DNA from: Bacteroidota bacterium
GTDB lineage: Bacteria; Bacteroidota; Bacteroidia; B-17B0; Aurantibacillaceae
Assembly (NCBI GenBank): GCA_018267475.1
Contig: JAFDYI010000014.1
Location: 59,033-123,032, forward strand
Length of the DNA stretch: 64,000 bases
Reading direction: 5' to 3'
Shown: positions 1 through 8,305 of the stretch, piece after piece
Layout: each line of letters opens with the position of its first letter
Position numbering within the stretch: position 1 is the first letter of the stretch
Notes under the pieces: model-generated
What the model saw: the letters and a program-made list of their open reading frames with translations, nothing else
What the model was told of the DNA's origin: nothing
Databases searched by the model: none
Program-made: the position numbers and the translations under genes

Positions 1-1
1 T

Positions 2-571
2 ACCGAGCGCTGGCCCGGTGGTATGCTTACTAACTTTGCTACCATACGTAAAACCATTCGTCGTATGGCGCAAATAGATAAAATGACCAAAGACGGTACT
101 TTTGATAACATTTCTAAAAAAGAGCGTTTAAGTATTTCGCGCGAGCGTGCCAAACTTGAAACTCAATTTGGTTCTATCGTGGAATTAACACGCCTTCCAT
201 CGGCTATTTTTATTGTAGATGTGCATAAAGAAAATATCGCAGTAGCCGAAGCAAAAAAATTAAACATTCCTTCTTTCGGCATTGTGGATACCAATTCAAA
301 CCCCAATTCAGTTGATTTTGCTATACCGGCTAATGACGATGCTTCTACCTCTATAGCTTATATTATGGATGTTATTTGCAAAGCGGTAGCCGAGGGCTTA
401 TCAGAGCGCAAGCACGATAAAGACGCCTCTGCCGATGCCGAAGAAAAAGAGGAGTACGCTGATGAAGCAGACACCAAATACGCAGTAGGAAAAGAAGAAG
501 AAGAAGGAAGGGATAAAAAAGAGCCTGCTAAAAAAGGAGCTCGCAAAAGAACAACTACCGCAAAAAAATAA
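2..571 (+). CDS. rpsB: 30S ribosomal protein S2 (5' partial)
   Basis: The reading frame is already open at the window edge, so the first third of the gene is missing; 189 codons are visible. The first visible residues, TERWPGGMLTNFATIRKTI, are the conserved S2 segment that precedes the central helices. The stretch ending in SFGIVDTNSNPNSVDFAIPANDDAS is the strongly conserved C-terminal core. S2 is a component of the small ribosomal subunit. After the core comes an extra acidic and lysine-rich tail of about 55 residues ending in AKKGARKRTTTAKK; such charged tails are common in Bacteroidota S2. tsf follows closely, the usual rpsB-tsf order. The methionine at base 23 is internal and is not the start. 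Confidence 0.97.
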   Translation, partial: TERWPGGMLTNFATIRKTIRRMAQIDKMTKDGTFDNISKKERLSISRERAKLETQFGSIVELTRLPSAIFIVDVHKENIAVAEAKKLNIPSFGIVDTNSNPNSVDFAIPANDDASTSIAYIMDVICKAVAEGLSERKHDKDASADAEEKEEYADEADTKYAVGKEEEEGRDKKEPAKKGARKRTTTAKK

Positions 572-594
572 GAACCTATTTAATGGAAACAAAA

Positions 595-1419
595 ATGGCT
601 ATTACCGCTGCAGATGTAAATAAATTGCGCCAACAAACCGGCGCCGGCATGATGGATTGCAAAAAAGCGTTAGAAGAAGCGCAAGGAGATTTTGAACAAG
701 CAATTGATTTTCTTCGCAAAAAAGGACAAAAAGTAGCTGCCAACCGCCAAGACCGCGAAGCAAAAGACGGACTGGTGATAGCATCTATCAACGCCGATGC
801 CAAACACGGAAGCCTTATTTTAGTAAGCTGCGAAACAGACTTTGTAGCTAAAAACCAAGATTTTGTGGACTTTGCTAATACCGTTTCTAAAATATCGATT
901 GATAAAAAGCCCGCCTCCTTAGATGCTTTTAAAGCGCTGCCTTATAATAATGAAATTACGGTAAACGATAAGTTTATTGAGCAAATAGGTAAAATAGGCG
1001 AAAAGATTGAGTTAGGCTACTACCAAACTGTTGATGCTGCCCATGTAATTGCCTACAACCACCCTGGAAACCGTTTGGCTTGCGTGGTAGGTTTTAATAA
1101 AGCGGTAAGCGAAGAGGTAGCCAAAAACGTGGCCATGCAAGTGGCTGCTATGGCGCCTGTAGCCGTTGATAAAGAAGATGTGGATACTAAAACCTTAGAG
1201 CGCGAATTAGACGTAGCGCGTGAGCAAGTACGTGCCGAAGGAAAACCGGAAGATATGGTAGAAAAAATTGCTCAAGGAAAGTTAAATAAATTTTACAAAG
1301 AGTTTACCCTGCTAAATCAAGAATTTATAAAAGATAATAAAATGGACATACGCAAATACCTACAAAGCGTAGAAAAAGATTTAACGGTAACGGCTTTTAA
1401 ACGATACCAGTTAGGTTAA
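595..1419 (+). CDS. tsf: Translation elongation factor Ts
   Basis: EF-Ts is the nucleotide exchange factor that regenerates EF-Tu-GTP in the cytoplasm. The N-terminal UBA-like domain reads MAITAADVNKLRQQTGAGMM followed by DCKKAL, the textbook EF-Ts start. The EF-Tu contact motif CETDFVAKN lies near residue 80. Length is 274 residues, normal for Bacteroidota. A second in-frame ATG at 583 would add METK; I prefer 595 because family members begin at MAIT. The gene lies 23 bases after rpsB and is probably cotranscribed with it. A strong hairpin terminator follows directly, so this is the last gene of the operon. Confidence 0.96.
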   Translation: MAITAADVNKLRQQTGAGMMDCKKALEEAQGDFEQAIDFLRKKGQKVAANRQDREAKDGLVIASINADAKHGSLILVSCETDFVAKNQDFVDFANTVSKISIDKKPASLDAFKALPYNNEITVNDKFIEQIGKIGEKIELGYYQTVDAAHVIAYNHPGNRLACVVGFNKAVSEEVAKNVAMQVAAMAPVAVDKEDVDTKTLERELDVAREQVRAEGKPEDMVEKIAQGKLNKFYKEFTLLNQEFIKDNKMDIRKYLQSVEKDLTVTAFKRYQLG

Positions 1420-1436
1420 AAAAAACAAACCTATCA

Positions 1437-1464
1437 AAGCCCGACTATTTAGTCGGGCTTTTTT
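1437..1464 (+). terminator. Rho-independent terminator of rpsB-tsf
   Basis: A 10-bp stem AAGCCCGACT / AGTCGGGCTT with a 4-base loop is followed by a run of T. It sits 17 bases after the tsf stop codon. Confidence 0.93.
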
Positions 1465-1465
1465 G

Positions 1466-1473
1466 TACCTTTG
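1466..1473 (+). promoter_or_regulatory. -7 promoter element of anmK
   Basis: TACCTTTG matches the Bacteroidota -7 consensus TAnnTTTG and lies 12 bases before the anmK start codon. It begins right after the T-run of the tsf terminator, so the -33 region must lie inside the terminator hairpin. The mRNA would have almost no leader. Confidence 0.65.
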
Positions 1474-1485
1474 ATTTCTTAGATA

Positions 1486-2556
1486 ATGAAAACAACCTAT
1501 ACCGCTATTGGCCTTATGAGTGGCACTTCGCTTGATGGGCTTGATGTGGCTTTGTGCTCTTTTACCAAAAATAAAAAAGATTGGAGCTACCATATAATAG
1601 ACGCAAAAACATATACCTACAACAAACAATGGAAAGAACGATTAGAAAAAGCCCCTGTTTTAGATGCTCAAAGTTTTTGGAAATTACATGTGGACTTTGG
1701 TGTTTTATCCGCCCAAAAAGTAAATGCCTTTTTAAAAAATAAAAAACAACGTATTGATGTTATCGCATCGCATGGACACACTGTTTTTCATCAGCCACAA
1801 AATAATTTTACATGCCAAATAGGCGACGGTGCCAGTATAGCAGCACATAGCGGCATACAAACTCTTTGTGATTTTAGAAGTACCGATGTAGCCCTTGGCG
1901 GACAAGGAGCGCCTCTGGTTCCTATAGGCGATGCGCTTTTATTTAGCTCTTTCGATGCTTGTTTAAATATAGGAGGCATAGCCAACATTTCATTCACTCA
2001 GAATAAAAAACGCATTGCTTTTGATGTTTGTCCGGCTAATATGGTGTTTAATTTTTATGCCCAACAGGTAAAAAAAACATACGATAAAGGAGGGCTTTTA
2101 GCAAAAAAAGGAGTAGTTTGTAATGATGTTTTGAAAAAACTGAACGCGCTACCTTATTACAAAAAGCAACAAAACAAATCGTTAGGCAGGGAGTGGGTAG
2201 AACAACATTTTATTTCACGCATAGAAGAGAAAAAACTTTCGGTATATGATAAGTTAGCTACTTCTGTAGAACACAGCGCTTTACAAATAGCGACTGTATT
2301 AAATAAAAATAAAATAAAAAATGTGTTGATAACAGGCGGTGGAGCTTACAATACCTTTTTAATAGAACAAATAAAAAAACACAGCGCTTGCCGCCTGGTG
2401 ATACCCAATGATAATATAATACAATACAAAGAAGCTTTAATTTTTGCTTTTTTAGGCGTGCTACGCATGCGCAACGAGGTTAATTGCCTAAAAGGGGTAA
2501 CGGGAGCGCGCAGCAATTCCATATCAGGGGCTTGCTATCAGGCTCCGCCTCGTTAA
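1486..2556 (+). CDS. anmK: Anhydro-N-acetylmuramic acid kinase
   Basis: AnmK phosphorylates and opens 1,6-anhydro-MurNAc to MurNAc-6-phosphate during recycling of cell-wall muropeptides in the cytoplasm. The sugar-kinase phosphate-binding motif GLMSGTSLDGLDVALCSF begins at residue 9. IASHGHTVFHQP and the segment STDVALGGQGAPLVPIGD, then NIGGIANIS and the C-terminal LITGGGAYN, are further family signatures. Length 356 is normal. It has its own promoter just downstream of the tsf terminator. Its stop codon overlaps that of the convergent BtrH-domain gene in the shared tetranucleotide TTAA. Confidence 0.95.
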   Translation: MKTTYTAIGLMSGTSLDGLDVALCSFTKNKKDWSYHIIDAKTYTYNKQWKERLEKAPVLDAQSFWKLHVDFGVLSAQKVNAFLKNKKQRIDVIASHGHTVFHQPQNNFTCQIGDGASIAAHSGIQTLCDFRSTDVALGGQGAPLVPIGDALLFSSFDACLNIGGIANISFTQNKKRIAFDVCPANMVFNFYAQQVKKTYDKGGLLAKKGVVCNDVLKKLNALPYYKKQQNKSLGREWVEQHFISRIEEKKLSVYDKLATSVEHSALQIATVLNKNKIKNVLITGGGAYNTFLIEQIKKHSACRLVIPNDNIIQYKEALIFAFLGVLRMRNEVNCLKGVTGARSNSISGACYQAPPR

Positions 2557-3572
2557 AAAGAAGGGTTTAGCTTGGATAACGCGGTAAAAGCTTCTTTTTC
2601 TATCTCCGATATTTGATGCAAATAATCAGCCATCAGGTTAAAATCAGCTTGGGCACTTAGCCTCCCTTTATATATGCCTGCGGCGTGCGCCGCTGCCTTG
2701 CGCCATATATCACCCGATTGCGTAAAAGATTCTGAAATAGAAAGCAATGAGTCGTTTTTTAAATAGGCGTGTGCCTCTTGCAAAAAAGCAGCGTATATAA
2801 ACCTAAAGCCCCCTCCGCCGGTACCAATTTCTTCTTGCATGCGCACCAATTGGGCTAGGTACAAACCGGCGGTATGCAAGCCTAATGTGTCTTTCCAGGT
2901 TTTTATTTGATTGGCGGTGCGTTTAATACCTCGTACACCTGCAATGTTGCCCGGTAGTTTCAGCATATAAAATGCATTTTTTTTAATTCCTTTTTTAATC
3001 GCTTTTTTCATTTGCTCCGAGCTAATAACAACATTTCCTTTCGGAAAATAAATTTGTCCTTTAGGGGCTAAAGCCCCCTTAGCAAAACGTACCCGCTGTA
3101 AATCGTATGCAGAAAGTGTGGTAACGGTTTCCATTACCGGGTCGCTTACAAAATAAGTATCGGCTTCTTTGCCATACACTATAATGTTGTGTGCGTTAAA
3201 ATGAAAGCGGTATTCTTTCGGAAAATAAGGAAGATAATACACGCCTACTTGGCAGCCCACTGCGCGCCTGTATGTAAGCAGTTGTTCCTCTAAAAACGCC
3301 TGTGCTTTTTGTGGCGACGAAAATTTTTTTCTTATTACGGGTATATTTAGTTCTTGACAAGTTCGTTTAAAAATGGCTCCGGGCATGTTTCTAAAGGCTA
3401 TAGCGGGCCCGTTGTTTATTTTTAAAAAAGGAATTTGTATGTAAAATAAGCCGGAACCAATACCAAAAGCTAAAGGTTCGGTCATTTGATGCACGCCTGC
3501 TTGCTTTAATAAATTGGTGGTAACTCCGTTTTCGCAGTGGGCAGATTGTATATGGGTAAATTCAACTTTCAT
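2553..3572 (-). CDS. BtrH N-terminal domain / DUF4872 family protein
   Basis: The N-terminal half resembles the butirosin BtrH acyltransferase-like domain: a papain-like fold with Cys near residue 13 in SAHCENGVTTNLL, His in HFNAHNIIVYG, and Asp in YFVSDP, a plausible Cys-His-Asp triad. BtrH transfers an acyl group from ACP; the substrate here is unknown. The C-terminal half matches DUF4872, with the glycine-rich stretch GTGGGGFRFIYAAFL. It is the last gene of a four-gene leftward operon with darA; BtrH/DUF4872 proteins often accompany dialkylresorcinol/flexirubin genes in Bacteroidota. I chose the ATG at 3572; an ATG two codons earlier (3578) is possible. It overlaps the preceding gene by 11 bases. 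Confidence 0.85.
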   Translation of the reverse strand: MKVEFTHIQSAHCENGVTTNLLKQAGVHQMTEPLAFGIGSGLFYIQIPFLKINNGPAIAFRNMPGAIFKRTCQELNIPVIRKKFSSPQKAQAFLEEQLLTYRRAVGCQVGVYYLPYFPKEYRFHFNAHNIIVYGKEADTYFVSDPVMETVTTLSAYDLQRVRFAKGALAPKGQIYFPKGNVVISSEQMKKAIKKGIKKNAFYMLKLPGNIAGVRGIKRTANQIKTWKDTLGLHTAGLYLAQLVRMQEEIGTGGGGFRFIYAAFLQEAHAYLKNDSLLSISESFTQSGDIWRKAAAHAAGIYKGRLSAQADFNLMADYLHQISEIEKEAFTALSKLNPSF

Positions 3573-3969
3573 GCACATTCATTTTTTTTAACTGGTCCAT
3601 GCTTACCTCAAATACAGAAGCATATTTTTGCATTTTTTTTTCGCTTAATCGGTTAAAAACAGAAGGGTTAAAATGGCGCTTTATTTGCCATTGCCAAAAA
3701 CCAGTGTAAGCGGCCAAGGTGGGCAAATCCATTAGTTTTATTTCTAAAAAAAATTTTAAAGGACTTGTTTTCCCTTGCAGCGCCTCTTGTTTGGCTGCCT
3801 CGGCGCGTTGCTGTACCTCGTCCCAAGTTGTTTGCAAGGCGAGGGCTTTTACTTCCCACCCGGTACTTAGCTGAGTGGTGTATGCGCCCTTATCATCTAC
3901 AACGTAGCAAACCTCTTTTGTAAAGTTTTTTAGCTTGCTATCGTCTTGAGGTATTTCTGTTTGTTTCAT
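3562..3969 (-). CDS. Small protein of the dialkylresorcinol operon
   Basis: A 135-residue cytoplasmic protein with no signal peptide or membrane segment. I do not recognise a named domain. The C-terminal half (about residues 80-130, from MDLPTLAAYTGFWQWQIKRH through MQKYASVFEVSMDQLKKM) looks like a small helix-turn-helix fold. The first half has VVDDKGAYTTQLSTGWEVKA. Its start overlaps the darA stop by 4 bases (ATGA) and its end overlaps the BtrH-domain gene, so all three are translationally coupled. It most likely serves the same pathway as DarA, as a chaperone, adaptor or regulator. Confidence 0.7.
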   Translation of the reverse strand: MKQTEIPQDDSKLKNFTKEVCYVVDDKGAYTTQLSTGWEVKALALQTTWDEVQQRAEAAKQEALQGKTSPLKFFLEIKLMDLPTLAAYTGFWQWQIKRHFNPSVFNRLSEKKMQKYASVFEVSMDQLKKMNVHES

Positions 3970-4865
3970 TTTATTCCTAAAAAATAGTTCTTTTTATTTC
4001 TAATTTGTTTCGTTAAAAAAGGAGCAAAAAACATTCTGTAAATCAATAAGACAAGAGGGGCTACTGCAAACAAAGCTACAATTAAATAGTATTTGTAAAA
4101 AAATAAAGCTCTTTTTCGGTTTTTGGCGCGCATCACAATGGCTGCCCAAATAGCGAACAGGCGCTTTGCTCGTCCTTCTATAAACATCAGGTTGGTTTTT
4201 ACTTCTACGGCTTTGGCTTGTATTAACTGCTCTTGCAAAGCAGAGAGTGTGTTTTGTTGTAGGTGGGTGAGGGCTATTTGTCCAAAAACAGAGGCTTTTT
4301 CAATATCATCATCAGCTACGCCCGGTTTAGGAAATATATTTAAAAAACGGTCTTTTTTTCCGGTGAAAGCCCAATACATAATGGTTACGGCGCTTATGGA
4401 GTTGAGGTGCCTATCAAAAAAAGCAACGTTGCCCACTAAAGATGCTTGTATGTTTTGCAATTTAGCTTTTACTTGCTCTTGGGCGTTGAGCCACATATTG
4501 CGCGAGCCTATTAAAGTAATAACGGGCGTATGAGCCGCTATTTTTGCAAAAGCGGGGTGCAGCAGCAGTGAGGTGGTAGGTATGCTGGGCGATAAAAACC
4601 AAGGTTGGTAGCCCAGTATAATTAAATCGTAGGTGTTTTCTTTAAAATGAAAAGAGGATAGGGGAGTGGGAGCCCCCTGTACGCTCTCCGGCATCGCATC
4701 AAAAAAAGAAGCGCTGCTCCACGGAAAAGAAAATTTTTTATCGGTATCTAAACGTATTTTATCTATCAGGCAACCGGCTTCTTCAAAGGGTTGGATAAAG
4801 TTTTTTACAATATCGCCCAACTGCCCCGATTGGGTGTAATATAAAACGGCTATTTTTTTATTCAT
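3966..4865 (-). CDS. darA: DarA-like dialkylresorcinol condensing enzyme
   Basis: DarA acts with the ketosynthase DarB to join two acyl chains into the dialkylresorcinol ring that is esterified to aryl-polyene acids in flexirubin-type pigments. The N-terminus is flavodoxin-like (MNKKIAVLYYTQSGQLGDIV). Hallmarks are FPWSSASFFDAMPESV, the block DLIILGYQPWFLSPSIPTTS, the segment TLIGSRNMWLNAQEQVKAKL and FPKPGVADDDIEKASVFG. The last 70 residues contain a hydrophobic helix with basic flanks, suggesting membrane attachment. Length 299 is normal. It is the second gene of the leftward operon. No darB lies beside it; the darB homologue is about 39 kb away in this window. Confidence 0.88.
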   Translation of the reverse strand: MNKKIAVLYYTQSGQLGDIVKNFIQPFEEAGCLIDKIRLDTDKKFSFPWSSASFFDAMPESVQGAPTPLSSFHFKENTYDLIILGYQPWFLSPSIPTTSLLLHPAFAKIAAHTPVITLIGSRNMWLNAQEQVKAKLQNIQASLVGNVAFFDRHLNSISAVTIMYWAFTGKKDRFLNIFPKPGVADDDIEKASVFGQIALTHLQQNTLSALQEQLIQAKAVEVKTNLMFIEGRAKRLFAIWAAIVMRAKNRKRALFFYKYYLIVALFAVAPLVLLIYRMFFAPFLTKQIRNKKNYFLGIK

Positions 4866-5331
4866 ACTGCCCTCTTAAAGTATTGGATTGCTTGCTGTAT
4901 TCTTTTACAAATTGCTGCACGGGATACGGCATGGTGTTAAAATGTTTTTTTATGTATGTTTTATCTTCTTGCAGTTGCTTGTGGTAACCTAAAAAAGCAG
5001 GTGCCTGCTCTTGTATAATAAGTCGAAGAAAATGATATTCGGCATTGCTGCTGTCTTTTTGTATAGCTGCTTCCAAAGATTCTTTCCCATGGCTAAAAGA
5101 GTGTATTTTCTTACTTTTAGAAGTAATAACGCCGGCTTTTTTCATAAAAAGCGCCCCTATGTAGGCTTGTTTTTCTTTTATGGAAGCTTGTTGTACCAAC
5201 GCTATTTGCTGATTTATTTGCGTACTGTCGGTGCTTTTTATAGCGTCATAAAAGTTTTTCTTATTAAACGATTGCCCCCACGCCGATAAACAAGAAAAAA
5301 AACAAAGTAGTATTTTACAGTATGTGTGCAT
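4858..5331 (-). CDS. Exported hypothetical protein, first gene of darA operon
   Basis: A 157-residue protein with an apparent Sec signal peptide (MHTYCKILLCFFSCLSAWGQ, cleavage after about residue 20). The mature part is helical and polar, with KESLEAAIQKDSSNAEYHFL reminiscent of one tetratricopeptide-like helical pair. I recognise no named family. It overlaps darA by 8 bases and has a promoter back-to-back with that of dapB. The position suggests a periplasmic accessory function in the pigment pathway, which is inference only. Confidence 0.7.
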   Translation of the reverse strand: MHTYCKILLCFFSCLSAWGQSFNKKNFYDAIKSTDSTQINQQIALVQQASIKEKQAYIGALFMKKAGVITSKSKKIHSFSHGKESLEAAIQKDSSNAEYHFLRLIIQEQAPAFLGYHKQLQEDKTYIKKHFNTMPYPVQQFVKEYSKQSNTLRGQYE

Positions 5332-5336
5332 TTGGT

Positions 5337-5344
5337 TAAGTTTG
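5337..5344 (+). promoter_or_regulatory. -7 promoter element of dapB
   Basis: TAAGTTTG matches TAnnTTTG and lies 20 bases before the dapB start. It directly abuts the opposite-facing element of the darA operon. Confidence 0.55.
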
Positions 5345-5352
5345 CAAAAATA
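5345..5352 (-). promoter_or_regulatory. -7 promoter element of the darA operon
   Basis: CAAAAATA on the plus strand is TATTTTTG on the minus strand, matching TAnnTTTG, 13 bases before the first gene of the darA operon. It is back-to-back with the dapB element, so the two polymerase sites compete. Confidence 0.5.
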
Positions 5353-5364
5353 AACAATTAAAAA

Positions 5365-6069
5365 ATGAATATAGCACTTTTGGGATATGGCAAAATGGGA
5401 AAAGAAATAGAGCAGGCAGCGCTAAGTAGAAACCACCAAGTAGTTTTGAAAATAGACGCACATAACGTTTCTTCTTTTTCGCACCATAGTTTACAAGGCG
5501 TAGATGTAGCCATTGAGTTTAGCACGCCGCATACGGTTTTTGAAAACGTAAAAAAATGCTTTGATGCGCAAGTTCCTGTGGTGGTGGGTACAACGGGTTG
5601 GTATCACCAGTTTGATGAAGTAAAAAACACGTGCCTAAAAAACAATCAAAGTTTGTTTTACGCTACTAATTTTAGTTTGGGTGTGCATTTGTTTTTTAAG
5701 ATAAACGAGCAGGTAGCCGCTTTGATGAATTCTTTTTCTGATTATGCTGTTTCTATGCAAGAAATACATCATATACATAAATTAGATAAGCCCAGTGGTA
5801 CAGCTATTACTTTAGCCGAAAAAATTTTGGCGCATCATACACAGAAAAAAACATGGAGTATTGAAAATAAAAACGAATTGTTTATAGAGGTGCTTAGGCA
5901 AGATGAAGTGCCGGGCACGCATAGCACTACTTACACCTCGGCAGTTGATGAAATATCGTTAAGTCACAAGGCCTACAGCCGCAAAGGTTTTGCTTTAGGG
6001 GCTGTGTTGGCAGCCGAGTTTTTACAAGGCAAAAAGGGCGTTTTTACTATGAGTGATTTATTGAAATAA
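5365..6069 (+). CDS. dapB: 4-hydroxy-tetrahydrodipicolinate reductase
   Basis: DapB reduces the dehydrated product of DapA to tetrahydrodipicolinate with NAD(P)H, in lysine and diaminopimelate synthesis. The N-terminal nucleotide-binding motif is GYGKMGKEI. EFSTPHTVFENV and VVGTTGWYHQF follow. The substrate-binding and catalytic segment is ATNFSLGVHLFFKINE, then EIHHIHKLDKPSGTAIT with the catalytic His and Lys. SRKGFALGAVLAAEFL ends the protein. At 234 residues it is the shorter Bacteroidota form. The divergent promoter region is shared with the darA operon; the convergent protease gene starts 13 bases after its stop. Confidence 0.95.
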   Translation: MNIALLGYGKMGKEIEQAALSRNHQVVLKIDAHNVSSFSHHSLQGVDVAIEFSTPHTVFENVKKCFDAQVPVVVGTTGWYHQFDEVKNTCLKNNQSLFYATNFSLGVHLFFKINEQVAALMNSFSDYAVSMQEIHHIHKLDKPSGTAITLAEKILAHHTQKKTWSIENKNELFIEVLRQDEVPGTHSTTYTSAVDEISLSHKAYSRKGFALGAVLAAEFLQGKKGVFTMSDLLK

Positions 6070-6082
6070 GTACCTAAAACAG

Positions 6083-8176
6083 CTATTGCATATCGCCAAT
6101 AATGTTGCCGGCTTCGTACAGATAGAAATCTTTTTTTAGATTTTCTATCCACTTTTTTTCACGGTTTAACTTTATGGTATCTGCCGTTATTTTTTCTACA
6201 TCTGTATTTAAAAGGTTTACGTCAAAGTTTTTGATGTCCTTCCTTAAATCTTCGTATTTTTTTCCTTCTTCTTTGTACTGTTTGGCCTCTGCCATAAATT
6301 TATCTAAGTTCAAACTGTATTTGCTATCGTCTTTTTTTGCTTTCAGCTCTTTAGCCTGCTGACTAACCAGTGTAAACTCCCTGTTTTTTTTGATGCGTTC
6401 CACGCTTTTCTTTTGCACTTTTGGGTAGTCAATAGTATTAAAGGGTTCGTAATTGGCCTTGGGTATTTCGTCCCACGACATGGGGTTATCTAATTCTTTT
6501 TCGCCGCTATCAAAAAGCAGGTAAGGATCGGGGGTGGTAATGTCGGGAGTAACACCACGCAGCTGGGTAGTGCCTCCGTTTACACGATAAAATTTTTGAG
6601 TCGTAATTTTTAATGAACCTAAAGGCTTGATGCTATCAAATTGAGGAAGCAGGTAGTTATCTAAATCTAAAAAGGTTTGCACGGTACCTTTTCCAAAACT
6701 TTCCGAACCTACAATAACGGCTCTGCGATAATCTTGCATGGCGGCCGCCATAATTTCTGAAGCCGATGCGCTGTTTTTATTTATCATAATTACAAGGGGC
6801 TTTTCATATACCTGTGTTATGTCCTTATCTAATAACTGTTCGGTTTCGCCTCCTCGTTTGCGCACTTGTACAATAGGGCCTTGTTTAATGAACAAGCCGC
6901 CCATATCAATTACTTCTTGCAAAGAGCCGCCTCCGTTATCGCGCAAGTCGATGATAATACCGGTTACATTTTCTTTTTTTAGTTTTTCTACTTCGGTGCG
7001 TACGTCTTGTGCGCAGCGGTGCGCCCCATTACGGGTAAAGTCGCTATAAAAAGAGGGAAGGCGTATGTAGCCTACTTTTTGATTTTTTTCGTTTTGCATG
7101 ATGGCCGAGTGGGCAAAGGTTTCATCAAGCTGAATAATATCGCGTGTGATAGCAATTGTTTTGGTGGAGCCATCTACTTTTTTTACGGTAAGGCGTACTT
7201 CGGTTCCTTTTTTTCCTTTTATTAGTTCAATAGCTTCGTCTATATCCATGCCTACAATATCTACGGGTTCTTTACTGCCTTGAGCTACTTTAATGATGAG
7301 GTCGCCGGCTTTTAGTTCTTTTTGTTTATCGGCAGGCCCTCCTACTACAATTTCGCTTACTTTTATGTAGTCGTCTTTTTGTTGTAAGCGCGCGCCAATA
7401 CCCTCTATTTGTCCGCTCATGCTCTGGTCAAATTTCTTTTTTTCTTTAGGCGGAAAAAATTCGGTGTGGGGATCGTACATAGCGGTAATGGCGTTTATGT
7501 ATTCAGCATATCGATCTTTTCTGTTTATTTTTTTTAATCGTTTAAACCAATCGTTGGTAATTTTTAGTACTTTGCTTCGGGCTTCTACCTCTAGAGAGTC
7601 GAAAGGTTTTACAACGGCATCGGTATCTCTTTTTGCTTTTACCTCTTTAATTTTTTGTTGGGCTACTAGCAAATCGTTTAGGCGTGCAATGGTTTGGTAT
7701 TGCAGGTACTGTTTCCACACGTTCTTCAATTCGGTTTCGTTTTTTGCAAACGATTTTTTTTCGGGATCGGTTTCGTACTCTTCGTTTGTTTTATAGTCAA
7801 AGGGTTTTGATAAAATTTCTTTATACCAGGCTTCTTTTTCGTCTATTCGTCTAACTTTTATACCGCTTGCTAAGTCAAACAGTTCAAATGTTTCTGCTTT
7901 TATTTGGTCGTCGGCTTGAGTTTTGTATTGAGCTAAGTTATCTACATCGCCTTGAGTTAAAAACATTTTTTGCGCATCAATGCGCTTTATATATAGGTTA
8001 AAAAATTTTTCAGAAAAACTATTGTCTAGTTTTTGAGGATGGTAATGGGCGTTGTCTAAACCGCTCATCACAATATCTAATATCACTTGGTTTTTATTAA
8101 AAAAACTAGAGAGGGCAAACGATACCAAAAGGGCTGCGCTTGCTATAAGGGCTATGAAACTTGTTTTTTTTCGCAT
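6083..8176 (-). CDS. prc: Tail-specific (C-terminal processing) S41 protease
   Basis: A periplasmic serine protease that trims C-termini of envelope proteins. The N-terminus has a hydrophobic export or anchor segment (residues 7-23). A long helical region comes next, then a PDZ domain (about residues 245-335, with GIGARLQQKDDYIKVSEIVV and LKAGDLIIKV). The S41 catalytic core contains GIIIDLRDNGGGSLQEVIDM, then NKNSASASEIMAAAMQDYRR with the nucleophile Ser near residue 470, and the catalytic Lys in SFGKGTVQTF. The C-terminal extension of about 170 residues is typical of the long Prc/Tsp form. Length 697 is normal. No obvious TAnnTTTG promoter was found upstream. Confidence 0.94.
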   Translation of the reverse strand: MRKKTSFIALIASAALLVSFALSSFFNKNQVILDIVMSGLDNAHYHPQKLDNSFSEKFFNLYIKRIDAQKMFLTQGDVDNLAQYKTQADDQIKAETFELFDLASGIKVRRIDEKEAWYKEILSKPFDYKTNEEYETDPEKKSFAKNETELKNVWKQYLQYQTIARLNDLLVAQQKIKEVKAKRDTDAVVKPFDSLEVEARSKVLKITNDWFKRLKKINRKDRYAEYINAITAMYDPHTEFFPPKEKKKFDQSMSGQIEGIGARLQQKDDYIKVSEIVVGGPADKQKELKAGDLIIKVAQGSKEPVDIVGMDIDEAIELIKGKKGTEVRLTVKKVDGSTKTIAITRDIIQLDETFAHSAIMQNEKNQKVGYIRLPSFYSDFTRNGAHRCAQDVRTEVEKLKKENVTGIIIDLRDNGGGSLQEVIDMGGLFIKQGPIVQVRKRGGETEQLLDKDITQVYEKPLVIMINKNSASASEIMAAAMQDYRRAVIVGSESFGKGTVQTFLDLDNYLLPQFDSIKPLGSLKITTQKFYRVNGGTTQLRGVTPDITTPDPYLLFDSGEKELDNPMSWDEIPKANYEPFNTIDYPKVQKKSVERIKKNREFTLVSQQAKELKAKKDDSKYSLNLDKFMAEAKQYKEEGKKYEDLRKDIKNFDVNLLNTDVEKITADTIKLNREKKWIENLKKDFYLYEAGNIIGDMQ

Positions 8177-8305
8177 CGTAATCTATATGGTACAAAGAAA
8201 CAAAAACTTTAGCTGTGCGTGGCAATAATTATACCAAAAAAAGATTTTTACTTTCACTTAAACTCTTTTTTTTGAATATAAATTGGATTTATACTGGGTA
8301 AAGAA

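Noticed and set aside
583..594. Upstream ATG for EF-Ts adding four residues
   Set aside because: Family members begin at MAITAADV; the extra METK has no support.
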